Assembly: GCA_949752795.1 (NCBI GenBank)
Contig: OX457064.1
Coordinates: forward strand, 104,199,454 to 104,263,453
DNA length: 64,000 nt
Direction of reading: 5' to 3'
DNA from: Hyperoodon ampullatus
Lineage: Eukaryota > Chordata > Mammalia > Artiodactyla > Ziphiidae
Shown here in pieces: positions 53,576 to 64,000 of this stretch; position 1 is the first letter of the stretch, and every line of letters starts with the position of its first letter. Position numbers and translations under genes: made by a program. The notes beneath the pieces are model-generated. The model ran no database searches. It was given only the letters and a program-made list of their open reading frames with translations, and was not told the origin of the DNA.

Positions 53576-55613
53576 GTATCTGTTATATTTGTTGTCCTTT
53601 CCATCTTAATGTTCTCCGCACACTTGTTGTCTTTGTTTACACCTGAGTCAGGGTCCTGTAGGAAGCTGTGGTGTGCTGGAGAAAGCTGCGGGTGATTTAG
53701 ATCTGTGTCCTCCGATGAGTCATGTATATACTCCCTGAATACTCAGAGATGCCCACTGATAGCTACTCTTTAGACACATTTCTCCATCATGTTCGCAAGG
53801 ACTGTTTGGACCACATGCTTTTCATAGGTATGAACAAAAGATTTTGAATATAAGCTCCATAAACCTTTACTCTCTTTCATGGCTGTAGTTGCTTCCGTGT
53901 AATAGTTAAAAGAAGCACGCTTTATGGTTTGTTGCTGCTACTGCTGCTAAGGGCCACTAAAACATAGATCTCCTGTGATTTGGGGTCAGAGTACTTACAT
54001 CTCCCTTTTGGGAGGGATAAGATTTACTTTGTTGTCAGGTGAATTTTTGAGTATGGTAGCTTCATTCTCACTAAGGTTAGCATTGTTTTCTTTAAGGTGG
54101 TGAGTTTTCTCTTGGTTAGATATATTGCCCTCAAATTTTTGACAGACTTGAATGAAGTCATGAAATGAAGAATCTTTTTGTCTTTGTCTCTTTGCAGTCT
54201 TTATGTTGACTTGGAAGTTTAATTCTAAATTTGTGCATAGTTAAGTTTGGTCTTGCCCAGAGGGTGGAATCTGGCACTGCCACATGGCGAGGAGTTTTGA
54301 GGTCTGCTGCAAGCCCTCTCTCCAGGGGCCCTTGAAATGCTAACTGGTGCATCGGATGATTCTGTGTCAGTGTGCCACTGGATGGCATGGTCGGTGTTCA
54401 GAGATGGGTTGCGTTTGTTTCCACAGGTTGCCGTAGTAAGTGTTGGCCCTCCAGACTTTTCTGGCCCCATTCGCAGCCCCGTGGCCCTGACGGGCTCACT
54501 GCTTCTGACCTGGATGCTTTCTCTGGGCTCAGCCCCCAGCATTTCCTGCAGAAATTCTGTCCTTTAGATTTGCGCCACCTTTCGTAACTTGAAAGCTTCG
54601 AGACTAAATGTGGCAATGAGTTGGAGTGAGAAAAGGAGATGGGCAAAGTGATTTCTGTCCTTTTTTTTTTCCACCTCTTCAGCCTGTTACTTAAAGATAG
54701 CTTTCTGAGAAAAAGGATTAAAATTCACTCCCGTAGCTTTGTTGCTATTCTTCATTTGTGATAAATGGGGGATTTCAGATAATCTACCTTTAAAAATAAT
54801 TGTATTTGTTTACTGATTTGTTTTGGAATAAATTTGATGAAGAGTAGTTTTTAGGAACTCAGAGTTTAACCAGGGGTTAGGAGTTTAAATGGAAAATTGA
54901 ATCTTTGTGAAGCTTTCCACATTTCATTAGATGTTAATTCTGGAGTTAAGTTTTATATGATTATTTACTACTAAGTATATTCCTAAGTATCAAGGTAAAG
55001 CTCTTATTAAAATAATGTTTCAAAAAAGCCATTAATATTTTTACATAATACAATTGTTTGATTATTGTACTTTTCTTTTTGTCAGATACTAGTCAGCAAC
55101 CTCTTAGTTTTTCTTTTAATGGGAAATCAGGTTTTTTTTTTTTTTTGGTAACAAGACTAAAAATATGTTTTAAATCTGACAGAGTTTCATGAAAATGACA
55201 TGAGGCGTTTTTCAGTTTACTCTTTTCTTCTGTATTATATTTAAAATTTTGTCTCCTATATTGTATTTTAAAATTTGGAACCTATTTGATACTCCATGGG
55301 CATTTCACTTACTATCTTGAGGAATTTTTTTCAGATGAAACTGAGAAATTTAGTAATGTAGCTTTTGTCAGCATTAAAAGCAGACCAGCTGAGTTCTTTT
55401 GTGCCATGCTGAAAACAGTGCTGGAACATGGTAACTTGTTTCTGTATTACTTTATGTACTCATTGGTAGAGTCTTTTCTATGAACACACTCGACCCCAAA
55501 TAAAACCCTAACATTGGAAATTTACTTGTCCATACATAGGGATTTTATCATCCTCTCTTGATCGTTGAAATGAATGAGTGTGGTGATGGACTCTTTGTGC
55601 TGTTTTTCCCAAG
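53576..55613. other. Intronic stretch, no recognised features
   Basis: AT-rich with poly(T) at 54660-54670 and 55132-55146. Open frames of 60-105 codons at 54158-54646 and 55286-55483 are unremarkable. No RNA gene seen. Confidence 0.4.
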
Positions 55614-55738
55614 GTATTGCCATCAGAGAGTCTGCAAAGGTGGTCGACCAAGCCCAGAGGAGGGTGTTGAGGGGTGTCGACGACCTGGACTTCTTCATAG
55701 GGGACGAAGCCATAGACAAACCCACGTACGCCACAAAG
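55614..55738 (+). CDS. ACTR3B: ACTR3B coding exon 3 (Cys34 to Lys75)
   Basis: 125 nt: two bases completing Cys34, then residues 35-75, beginning [20 protein letters not shown] and ending [12 protein letters not shown]. This spans the Arp3-specific insertion-bearing region that corresponds to the DNase-loop side of subdomain 2 in actin. Acceptor gtttttcccaag before 55614, donor gtaaac at 55739. Arg38, Val44, Leu52, Arg53 and Asp68 fit ACTR3B; as I recall ACTR3 has Lys, Gly, Met, Lys and Glu there. This is the strongest isoform evidence in the window. Confidence 0.97.
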
Positions 55739-56404
55739 GTAAACGCCTACTGGGATCCGCTTCTGCAAGTGCACAGCCAAGAGCAGAGCAGCAGGATGAG
55801 TGATGCAAAGTGGCGCTTTATGTAGAAACTGTACTTGTGAGTTGTAGAATAGATTTTATTCTTACGTGTGAAAAGAGGCTTTGTTGTTGTTTTTGATGAG
55901 GGTATTTTTGATGTGGGGAATCAAGTGAACTTACAAATGCAGAGTTGACTCAGGGACCGCTGGGTTGTGTGGAAAGCAAGGTCTGTTCCTGTGGAAACCT
56001 GCAGGTTGACTAATTAACCTGTCATATGTGGAAAGTTGCAGATTGATCAGTTAAAAAGAAGCACTAAAGTTATCTAACTAGACATTTGTTCTAAAACAAA
56101 CACTCCCCAAACTCCAGATCGAATGGTATTGTCGATTAGCTCTGCTTTTCCATCTGTTACCCCATTGTTAAGACGACTCTTTGTGCTTAGAAATGGGTGG
56201 AGTAGAATATAAACAGTAATGTCATGTAATCTTTCTGGTCAAGTGCCTGTTGTTTCTTTATATAAATTAGCATACACTCCATGCAGAGGAACACTGTTCA
56301 ACAACTTGCCGTCTTCCATCTCTTCCGGGCCAGTGCTGTTGTTAAACTGTTGCTCTTACTGATGTGAACTGAAGCTTGATGTAGTTTGGTTTCTCTTGCT
56401 TTAG
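55739..56404 (+). other. ACTR3B: ACTR3B intron 3 (666 bp)
   Basis: Donor gtaaac at 55739, acceptor tttctcttgctttag ending at 56404. Phase 0. No transposon recognised inside. The shortest intron in the window. Confidence 0.94.
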
Positions 56405-56515
56405 TGGCCAATAAGACACGGAATAATTGAAGACTGGGATCTAATGGAAAGGTTCATGGAACAAGTGATTTTTAAATATCTTCGAGCTGAGCCTGAGGAT
56501 CATTATTTTTTAATG
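56405..56515 (+). CDS. ACTR3B: ACTR3B coding exon 4 (Trp76 to Met112)
   Basis: 111 nt, 37 whole codons, beginning [20 protein letters not shown] and ending EPEDHYFLM. It covers the actin-family motif WPI.HGI..DWD.ME in subdomain 1. Both ends fall between codons. Acceptor ctttag, donor gtgagt at 56516. Ile83 and Met112 fit ACTR3B. Ile97 is a conservative difference: human ACTR3B has Val there as far as I remember, and ACTR3 has Ile. The next coding exon, starting with a Thr-Glu-Pro-Pro motif, is not found before 64000. Confidence 0.97.
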
Positions 56516-56639
56516 GTGAGTAACTGGACCTAAGAGGAATATATCCCTGTAAATTCCAAGTTGCGTAGATTTTAACACTCCCCAAGATGTTCTTCCCTGG
56601 GGAGTTTTTAATGCCTGCTAAAGCTGTTTGTATGAATGG

Positions 56640-57175
56640 GGGTGCTTTTTGGGCAAATAACGGAAAGCTCAACAAAAATGCCTGAAAACCAAAAGCGGCT
56701 TATTATCTCATGAAACAAAAAGGCCAGAGTCAGGCCACTCCAGGGCTCGTTATTTCAGCAGCTCAGGGATGGAGGCAAGGACCAGCCTAATTCAGTAGTT
56801 TGGCCTCTTGTGTTGGTTACCTTCAAGCCCCAGGATGGCTGTCCAAGTTCCTTTACCACCTCTTGTTGTATTTGCTGTCAGAGGTAGAAGCACTTTTTAG
56901 GAATTAAGAATCCCTTTCCTAGAAACCTTCCCAGCAGATTTACCCCATCCATCCATGCCTAGCCTGGTCCCTTGCAAGGGGAATGGAATTACCTTGACAG
57001 GTTTAGATTGATCAAGATTCTCTCCCTTGGGCTGGTGAGGGGACAATGTCTGATCACCTGGCCCCAAGAGGGTAGGTACCTAAACAGGCCTCTAACAGCA
57101 AGGAAGGTGGAGGGAGGAATGGATTTGGGTAGGAAACCAACTGTGCACTTGGATGTCCTCGAGAAGTAACTGGAT
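56640..57175. mobile_element. Old dispersed repeat, family not named
   Basis: aaaagcggcttattatctca, gaaacaaaaaggccagagtc, agctcagggatggaggcaag, caagccccaggatggctgtc and ttgggctggtgaggggacaa recall a recurrent mammalian repeat that also seems to include 59960-60335. The class is uncertain (DNA transposon or LTR). Confidence 0.4.
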
Positions 57176-59955
57176 GACTCTGATTTTTGCTGCTTTTATA
57201 GCAGAGGAAACTGAGTCAAGATGTTATTTTGCCAGGGTTTAAATCACACTCTAAAATAAAATTGAGCTGAGTTATGGGCCCTGATATTGTGGTACTTAAT
57301 TGATCTTGTTCAAACAAAATAAAGCATTACAGAGAAATGAAAAGAAATATCTCTTGGTTATGGAGTCTGTTCTACTTGTTTGACTCAACTTCACATGTTT
57401 CCTTCCATGAAATGTTCTTTTTAAGTTAAAATTAATTACATGTACAAAACACTTGCTTTGTGGAGAGCAATTGCACATAGCATAAGCTGCACATTACAAC
57501 CTACGTAATTTAGCTTTGGATTTTTTCCATGCAAGTGCATTGTCAAATGGTCCCTGGTCCCCAATTATATAGTTCTTTCTAATGTTAAATATGGAGTGTT
57601 GTTTAGAATTATCTGGCTTAAAATATGTTAACTACAAGGCTATTATGGTAGTTAGTGGAATCTATATATTTAATATCTATTACAGCAAGTCCTTGAAAGT
57701 GCCCTGGTCTTTTTTTCTGGCTATATTGCCATAACTAGGAATTGCCAAGTGTGAATACTGTGTTTTACAGGCCACCATGTGTTTTCTCTCCTGTGCGTCT
57801 ACAGTGGTGTATGTAAAATAAATGGAGCCAGGAAACTGACAGTGTGTCTGAGTGGCTTTGTCTTTAAAGCCTCAGTAGATCACAGATTCCTACCTGTCCC
57901 ATCTGGCGTCTTTCCATCTCTCGCGCATTGTGTAACAACTTGTTGGACAGGACTTCAGGAGCGCATGCCGCCCAGCACTTCTGTCTGCCTCAGCTTCCCA
58001 TGCCAGGTGGTCCCCTCTCACTCCACTCAGAGGGACGCTTAGTCCTAGCCTGTGGAGCAGACACACACCACCAGGACACAGCCTACAGGAATTGTTTCCT
58101 ACAAGAAATTATTTTCTGCTTTAGCTGGCATTATAGGCTAGTAAGATAAAACCACTTTCTCGGAAGGAATTGGAGGTGTTTGGTGTGAATATGGAAAAGT
58201 CCATTTGCCAAAAATGAGTACCTGTAATGAATATTCAAAAATAATCAAGTTTATTAAATTAAACAGAGAAAATATTGTGTTCTGTGTATTGTGCTTTGAA
58301 TTTTGCAAGGTCAGTTCATTGCATGATGTGACTGAGGAAGTAATGAGAATGGTACATTTCTTTCAGGTTTATGCCCTTAGTCGTCAGTTCATGGAATAGT
58401 TCAAGGGGAGTAAAGCAGGTATAGAGATTTATGGCCGAGCCTAGAAGTCAGTTGAAGACATTTACTGAACTGCTATATCAGATAATGCTTTTTGGTATAA
58501 GAGAGTCTAAAGGGGTTAAATTAAAGGTCCCTCAGTAGCCCCCCAAATTGTTCTTTCTGACTGCGGTGACCAGATGCCTGAGCGTATAGGTGAGAATGAG
58601 CTCATTACGGCTCACGTTTTTCAAGACATTTCAGAGATTCGGCTGTATCGGTCATGTGGATCGAGCAGATAGCAAATGGGAATCCTACTCTTTTCTCCAA
58701 TATTGAAGTGCCCAGAGTTCAGAACAGAAGCATGTATTTTAAAGAACTGCAGTGCTCTTGAGTGGAAATCGAGTTACAACTTTAGAAGAGATTGGCAGAC
58801 TTTTTGAATATGAGTCAAGGAGGAAGAGCAAGCAGCACGTGCTGATCAAGAACGCCTGAGAGCCAGGAGCCGGGAACATGGACATCCCGGCTTAGAGAGA
58901 GGGAGAGAGAGAGGATCGCCCTTCCTTCATCTGGGTCCTCAGTGGCTCAGATGACACCCGCCCATGTTGGTGAAGGCGTGTCTCTGTTCTCAGTCCGCTG
59001 AATGCTAATCTCTTCCAGAGACACCCTCACAGACACACCCAGAAATGATGTTTTACCAGCTCTCCGGGTGTCCCTTAGCCTAGTCAAGCTGACCATGACA
59101 TGTGGTAAGTCCTGACTCACCATCATAGTTGCCTTCCTGGCTCTTGAGAATGATGTAGACCCGCTGTGTCCAGTACGGAAGCCACCGGCCGCTGCGAAGG
59201 CTGACAGCCCTGGGTACGCTGAGTCCATCACCCCTGGCCCATGTGCCCTCCACCTTACAGTGCCTTGTCATCTCCTCTCCTGGTCTCCCTCCCTTCAGGA
59301 TTTATATTTTTAAAAAGGTTTCTTTACTGCAATTATAGAGAGGCTTGTGGGTGGAGCAGTATTAGGTACATGTGTTCAGTTTGCTGTCTTTATCCAGAAA
59401 TATGGATTGGTTTTATGGAACGGATTAATTCTTTATTTTTGAATTAATACCAGATGATGTTTCACCATTATTATGAATAAATTTGTTTGTGTAACTTGCA
59501 TTCATGTGATGTTTTAATCATATGCTTCAGTATTAAAAAAATAAGAAAAACTTGATATCCCCTATTTAGATCTTGTTGTAAATAATGGTTTGGGGAAAGT
59601 TCCATTTAAATTGGTCTCCTAAAAGAACAGTTACTGGTGGTAAACATAAAAGAAATGGAGGATTGAGGAAAAAATGGGTTTATGATTATGATTCTCAGAA
59701 CCCATAAGAATATGCCTTTAATAATGCTGAATTTGATTCAGGAGCCAGGAGAACCTATTTAAATTGTAAACATTCCCTTAAATAGAAGTATGTAGATTTT
59801 AATGTAAATTCTTCACAGGTGGCGAATCGTTTGGCAGCAAGTAATTAAATATTGGCTTTAGCAAGTTAAGGGTTTTATTTTCCTTACATCCATTTGTAGT
59901 AGGGAGGGCAGTGCTGGCAGGGCAGCATCCTGGTGTCATTAGCGGTCTCTGTGCT
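57176..59955. other. Intronic stretch, no recognised features
   Basis: Open frames of 60-94 codons (57779-58042, 58205-58399, 58947-59231) show no family resemblance. A GA-rich patch lies at 58895-58915. Confidence 0.4.
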
Positions 59956-59959
59956 CTGG

Positions 59960-60335
59960 TATCTCTAGCGTATGGCTTTCATTCCAAGGTCACCTGATGA
60001 CCCCACGCTGGCTCCTGCAGCTCCATCACCACCTCTGCATTCCAGGAAAGAAGGCATTAAGAGCAAGCAGAAGGGAGTCTACTGCTCGAGCCTGCCTTCA
60101 CCCCTGTAAGGAGCTTTCCTAGAAGCCACATCCATCAGCTTTTGCTTCTTATTGGCCAGAACTTAGTCACTTAGCCATCCCTGTCCATGAGGAAGTCTGG
60201 GAAATGCTTTTCCTCTGGGCCTGTGATTGATCAGTGGTCTGTCATTAAGGCAGAAGGGAGAATAGGTACAGGGAAGGCAAGTTGCAGTGCCTTCCATAAT
60301 GATGTGACTACAGGTATGAAGACAGTGGCAAGGTG
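59960..60335. mobile_element. Old dispersed repeat, family not named
   Basis: ggctcctgcagctccatcac, cacctctgcattccaggaaa, gtaaggagctttcctagaag, gcttcttattggccagaact and aagtctgggaaatgcttttc resemble a well-known repeat order (... aaagagctttcccggaagt ... ctcattggccagaactg ... gaggctgggaaat). Probably related to 56640-57175. Confidence 0.45.
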
Positions 60336-60559
60336 AGAATTCATTCAACTGTCTTCACAACTCTGGCTGGATGTGGCGAGTGTCGTCCCCATTGGGAGCC
60401 AGGAGGCCAGGAAAAGCCATGTCGAGATGCACTGCTGCTTCTGCTCTGTGTTGCCGTCTTGCCTCTGTGAGTTTCTCCATCTGGATAAATAGATGAAGAA
60501 GTTGTATTGGGGGTTTCTGTGGTCTTTACACACAGGCTGTAACCCAGGGTTTCACAACT

Positions 60560-61840
60560 CTTGTAAAGATTTTTTTTTATTATAGAGCTGTAAGTGTGAT
60601 TTAGAAAATTTGAAAGGTATCTGTGGGACTTTTTACATCCCATTAACATAAATATTAACATTTAGCATATCTTCATTTAATCTTTTCACCCATGTTTTTG
60701 TATGACTTTGCATTCAATATTGTGTCCCCTGTCCCTCTTCCCCCATTTTCTTACACTCTTTCATTGTCCTCATTTTAATGGCTATACAATCCTCTGTCCA
60801 GTGAATATTTCCTATCTGTTTAGCAGTTTCACTATTTTTAGATGTTTACTTTTGTTTCCAATTTCTTGGTTTTCTAAGAAGTAATATGAAGTAATCTTTG
60901 CACAGTGTTTTCTATATTAGCATTTTTTATATTAAAAATATAAAAATTATATATGATTTGGGGGTACAGAAGTATTAATAATTTTGAATCTTTAGCATAC
61001 CGTTTCACGCTGAAATCTTCAGTGTGCTAGAGGCCACGTTATTAGAACTCTTGTCAGCATTGATTAATATTTTTGATTATTTGTTGTCAACTTGCATTTT
61101 TAATAACTTTGACCTTAAACATTTTTCATGTGTTTATTAGCTGTATTTTCTCTTCCGTGAATTGCCTATTCATGTCCTGTGTTTTGTACATATCAGTGTT
61201 TTATTGCTTTTCCTATTGCTGTGATTTCTATGATCTTTTTTTTTTTTTTACCTAAAAGTTTCTTTTGTGATAAAATGTACATAAAATTTACCATCTTAAC
61301 CATTTTTGAACGCACAGTTTGGTGAATTGAGTACATTCACATTGTTTTGCCTCCCTTACCAGCATCCGTCTCCAGAACTTTCTCATCTTCCAAACTGAAA
61401 CTCTGACCCCCTTCCTGCTTCCTCCAGCCCCTGGCACCCCCCATCCTACTTTCTGTGTCTATAACTATAACTATTCCAGATCCTCATATAAGTGGAATCC
61501 TACAGTATTTTTCCTTTTGTGACTGGCTTATTTCACTTAGTATAATGTCTTCAGGGTTCAGCCACATTGTAGCATGTGTCAGAATTTCCTTCTTTTTAGG
61601 GCTGAATGATATTCTGTCTTATATATATGTATCACACTTTGTTTATACTGTGAACTCTTCCATATAATAGATAGGAAGCTTTTGTCAGGAGCAGATACTT
61701 TTTTTCTCAATGGATTTTTTTTCCCTTTGTAGATTATGTTTTTGAATCTGTAAGTTTTTACGTAGTAAACTGTTTTCCTTTGATGTTTATACATAATTTT
61801 CATCCATTTGGGATATATTTGGAACATCATTTGACACTGG
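60560..61840 (-). mobile_element. Old L1M 3' end, antisense
   Basis: 61250-61640 has a clear antisense L1MA/MB 3' UTR: cataaaatttaccatcttaa, tccgtctccagaactttctc, ccaaactgaaactctgaccc, ataagtggaatcctacagta, tcacttagtataatgtcttc, gccacattgtagcatgtgtc and gggctgaatgatattctgtc. 60560-61245 and 61690-61840 read as neighbouring L1 parts, the former possibly a separate copy. Confidence 0.82.
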
Positions 61841-62150
61841 GCTTAAACCCAGGAAGAATCCAGGAGCCAGGGTCAAATCTACTTCTTGCTGGGAATGTCT
61901 TCTGTAGGCTCACTTTTTGCTTCAAACCAAATAGGCAGCTCTTAGCCGGCAGGCAAGAAATGTTCCTCGACTGTGCTCACACTTTTCATGCCTTTTTAGT
62001 CTTCTTCTCTGGATCCTATTTTCCCCTCTACTCAGTTTAAATGCTTTGTTTATAAAGTTAACTTATTACGGTGCTTGCATTTCTCTTCATGGTGAGAAAA
62101 GATTTTATAGCTCTCTGTAGCTAATATATGTACTTTCTTCCAGTGTGACT
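61841..62150. other. Intronic stretch, no recognised features
   Basis: No gene or clear repeat. Confidence 0.35.
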
Positions 62151-62154
62151 TACA

Positions 62155-62475
62155 TCATCGATGGTATAGCTGACATTGATTCCGCGCTCGCTATGTGCCC
62201 TGCTCCTCCCCTCACCAAGTATTTACACGTATTCACTCATTTAATCCCACCAACAACCCTGGGGGGAGGTAGTTACTAGGCCTGTTTTTCAGGTGGGTAG
62301 GAGGTGCTTTAAGGAGATACATTGTAGCCAGTACTGCTGGAAGGTGCAGCTATTACTCATGTGCTTTAAATGCAAGAAATCTAAAATAGTAATCATAACA
62401 CAGTGCCAGCTGTGTGCTGGGCACTTTAAGGTATGAACAAATTTAATCTCAACCCCCTGAGGTGGGCATGTTAAA
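62155..62475 (-). mobile_element. MIR fragments, antisense
   Basis: cgctcgctatgtgccctgct, cactcatttaatcccaccaa, caaccctggggggaggtagt and ctgtttttcaggtgggtagg, then again at 62400 agtgccagctgtgtgctggg, cactttaaggtatgaacaaa and tttaatctcaaccccctgag. These look like two neighbouring antisense MIR-type starts. Confidence 0.66.
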
Positions 62476-62935
62476 ATAAGTTATGTTGTTGTTGGGTGAC
62501 TTTCAGATCCCTTATTTACAGTCTGCTTTGGGTGACTTTATTATTTCTCACATATGTCTTAAGATTGCTTTCTCTCTCCCATCCAGGGAATATTCTATAG
62601 TGATTCTAATCACAGTCATTAAAACTTACTTGGAGGCGCTGCGTTTGAGCTTTCCATCATTGCTGCACAAGAGTCTAAGCTAAAGCCCCCAGCGAGCTAA
62701 CAGCCAGACTTGCTTATTTGTTTGAAGCGATAACACGCACAGCACAGAATTCAAAAGGTGCAGAAGGATTTCCAGTGCGCGTGTGTCTCCTCCCCAGCTC
62801 TGTGCTGCCCACCCCCGATCCCCTTCCTGGAGGAAAACACCTTTACCGGTTCTTAACCAGAGATAATTGTGCGCAGGCATATGGATTGTACATAAACTTG
62901 TTTTATAAAACGGTAATGAAATACACATATGGTTG
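62476..62935. other. Intronic stretch, no recognised features
   Basis: No gene or assignable repeat. Confidence 0.35.
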
Positions 62936-62939
62936 TAAC

Positions 62940-63345
62940 CTTGTTTTTTATTGTAAAACCTTTAAAAATTGTGATTAAAAACATGAAATTTACTCCCTTA
63001 ACCTTTTTTAAGTGCATAGTTCAGAGTGTTACCTGTATTCGCATTGTCGTGTGACAGGTCTCTAGAACCTTCGCATCCTGCAGAACTGAAGCTCTGCCCG
63101 TTGAACAGCTCCCTTTTCCTCACCCCCATACACCTTGATTTTTTTTAAAAAAGTTGTTGATACAGAAGAACATTTAAGAATGTGTAAAGTTTGGAGATGC
63201 CTTTCTCTTTTCACTTACCTGTTTATCATAGAGATTGTTTCATACCAGCACGCAAAAAGCTCATCCTTTTTAATTGCTGCAAAGTGTAGCATTTTATGGA
63301 TGTGGCATAATTTGTTTAATCAGTTTCTAGTGATGGGCATTTAGG
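62940..63345 (-). mobile_element. L1M 3' end, antisense
   Basis: acatgaaatttactccctta, acctttttttaagtgcatag-type text, gttacctgtattcgcattgt, gtctctagaaccttcgcatc and gcagaactgaagctctgccc match the same L1MA/MB 3' UTR as 61250-61500, followed by a second 3'-like part (tcataccagcacgcaaaaag, gctgcaaagtgtagcatttt). Confidence 0.78.
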
Positions 63346-63353
63346 TTTTTTCT

Positions 63354-63517
63354 TTTTTAATATTTATTTATTTGGTGGTGCCGGGTCTTGGTTGCGGCAT
63401 GCGGGCTCCTTAGTTGCAGCTCGCACGTGAGATCTAGTTCTCTGACTGGGGATTGAACCCAGGCCCCCTGCGTTGGGAGCATGGAGTCCTAACCACTGGA
63501 CAGCCAGGGAAGTCCCA
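63354..63517 (-). mobile_element. CHR-family SINE, minimal form with two internal repeats
   Basis: tttatttatttggtggtgcc, gttgcggcatgcgggctcct, gactggggattgaacccagg (box B) and gacagccagggaagtccc on the reverse strand. The 11-bp duplication aggttttttct lies at 63343-63353 and 63518-63528. Confidence 0.91.
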
Positions 63518-63654
63518 AGGTTTTTTCTGATCTTGGAAGCAATGCTGACTTTGGACCTCTCTGAGGCACCTTGTTTTTTCTTGCCTAGAGAATGTAATTT
63601 GATTTTGTTTCATGGTCTTAGCTAAGAGACTGTCTTTAGTGAGTTTCTCACTGG

Positions 63655-63785
63655 TACTTGCTGATGATTTTAGTAACAGTAACTCACCACATGCTGGGTG
63701 CTGCCCTGAGCACTTTATTTAGACTCCTGTGAGGTCAGTGCTAATTACACACTGAGAGAGGAAACCACCTTCTAAACTTAGTAAA
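63655..63785 (-). mobile_element. MIR fragment, antisense
   Basis: cagtaactcaccacatgctg, ggtgctgccctgagcacttt and actcctgtgaggtcagtgct form a diverged antisense MIR start. Confidence 0.6.
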
Positions 63786-64000
63786 ATTGAAGGTGGGACG
63801 AGCTCTCCTTTTACCCGGGCTGGTGTGGCATGCCACTGTGTGACAGGTGTGTGTGGCCTTAGTTCAGCTGTCCTACTATATGCTTTGCTTTCTGGTTTTA
63901 ATGTGTTTTATTTATGTATTAGTATTTTAAGACTTATTATTTATAAAAATAATTCATAATAATTCATTAAAACTATTTTAATATAACTGTCCTTCTGTAT
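63786..64000. other. Intronic end of window
   Basis: AT-rich, no features recognised. Confidence 0.4.

Larger units (their letters stand above)
41629..55613 (+). other. ACTR3B: ACTR3B intron 2 (13,985 bp)
   Basis: From gtaagt at 41629 to ttttcccaag at 55613. It contains a MaLR LTR (42730-43105), a stack of antisense L1M (44280-53570), a Tigger1-derived element (50010-50703) and six SINEs. 41640-42725, 43110-44275 and 53575-55270 hold no gene or assignable repeat. Confidence 0.93.
56516..64000 (+). other. ACTR3B: ACTR3B intron 4 (5' 7.5 kb; continues beyond window)
   Basis: Starts gtgagt. I searched for the next exon (TEPPLNTPENRE-like) in all three + frames to 64000 and did not see it. The intron contains two pieces of an unnamed old repeat, antisense L1M (60560-61840, 62940-63345), MIR fragments and one SINE. 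57180-59955 has nothing assignable apart from a GA-rich patch at 58895-58915. Confidence 0.88.

Overview
The window is vertebrate nuclear DNA from a cetacean, most likely a toothed whale. It holds 25 tRNA-derived SINEs of the CHR type known from cetaceans and their relatives. These carry an internal pol III box A/box B head, A-rich tails and target-site duplications. It also has artiodactyl-type L1 3' ends and the older mammalian layer of MIR, L2, L1M, MaLR and Tigger. There is no operon structure, and no long open reading frame outside transposon remains.

The only protein gene I can support is ACTR3B (actin-related protein 3B, an Arp3 isoform of the Arp2/3 complex) on the + strand. Four coding exons join in frame with canonical GT/AG borders: 24858-24901, 41573-41628, 55614-55738 and 56405-56515. 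They encode residues 1-112. The gene starts in a CpG island (about 24620-25260). Intron lengths are 16.7 kb, 14.0 kb and 0.67 kb. The window ends inside intron 4, so the rest of the protein lies beyond 64000.

Layout. 1-24600 is intergenic: a 5'-clipped L1 ORF2 tail with a SINE in it (1-2034), MaLR LTRs at 4647-5133 and 21510-22495 (the second with a SINE inside a SINE), L2 at 16240-16785 and 23000-23408, scattered MIRs, and a strong 70-nt hairpin at 20461-20530. 24620-25260 is the promoter and exon 1. Intron 1 (24902-41572) holds antisense L1M copies, a Tigger-like DNA transposon and five SINEs. Intron 2 (41629-55613) is mostly a long stack of antisense L1M (44280-53570) containing a Tigger1-derived element, itself split by a SINE. 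Intron 4 holds more antisense L1M.

No undescribed defence, mobile or biosynthetic system is visible. The most interesting observations are the hairpin at 20461-20530, the expandable 20-23 bp internal repeats in one SINE subfamily, the layered transposon nests that give a relative order of events, and opposed long SINEs flanking the 56-nt exon 2. Transposon family names come from remembered consensus sequences, not a database search.
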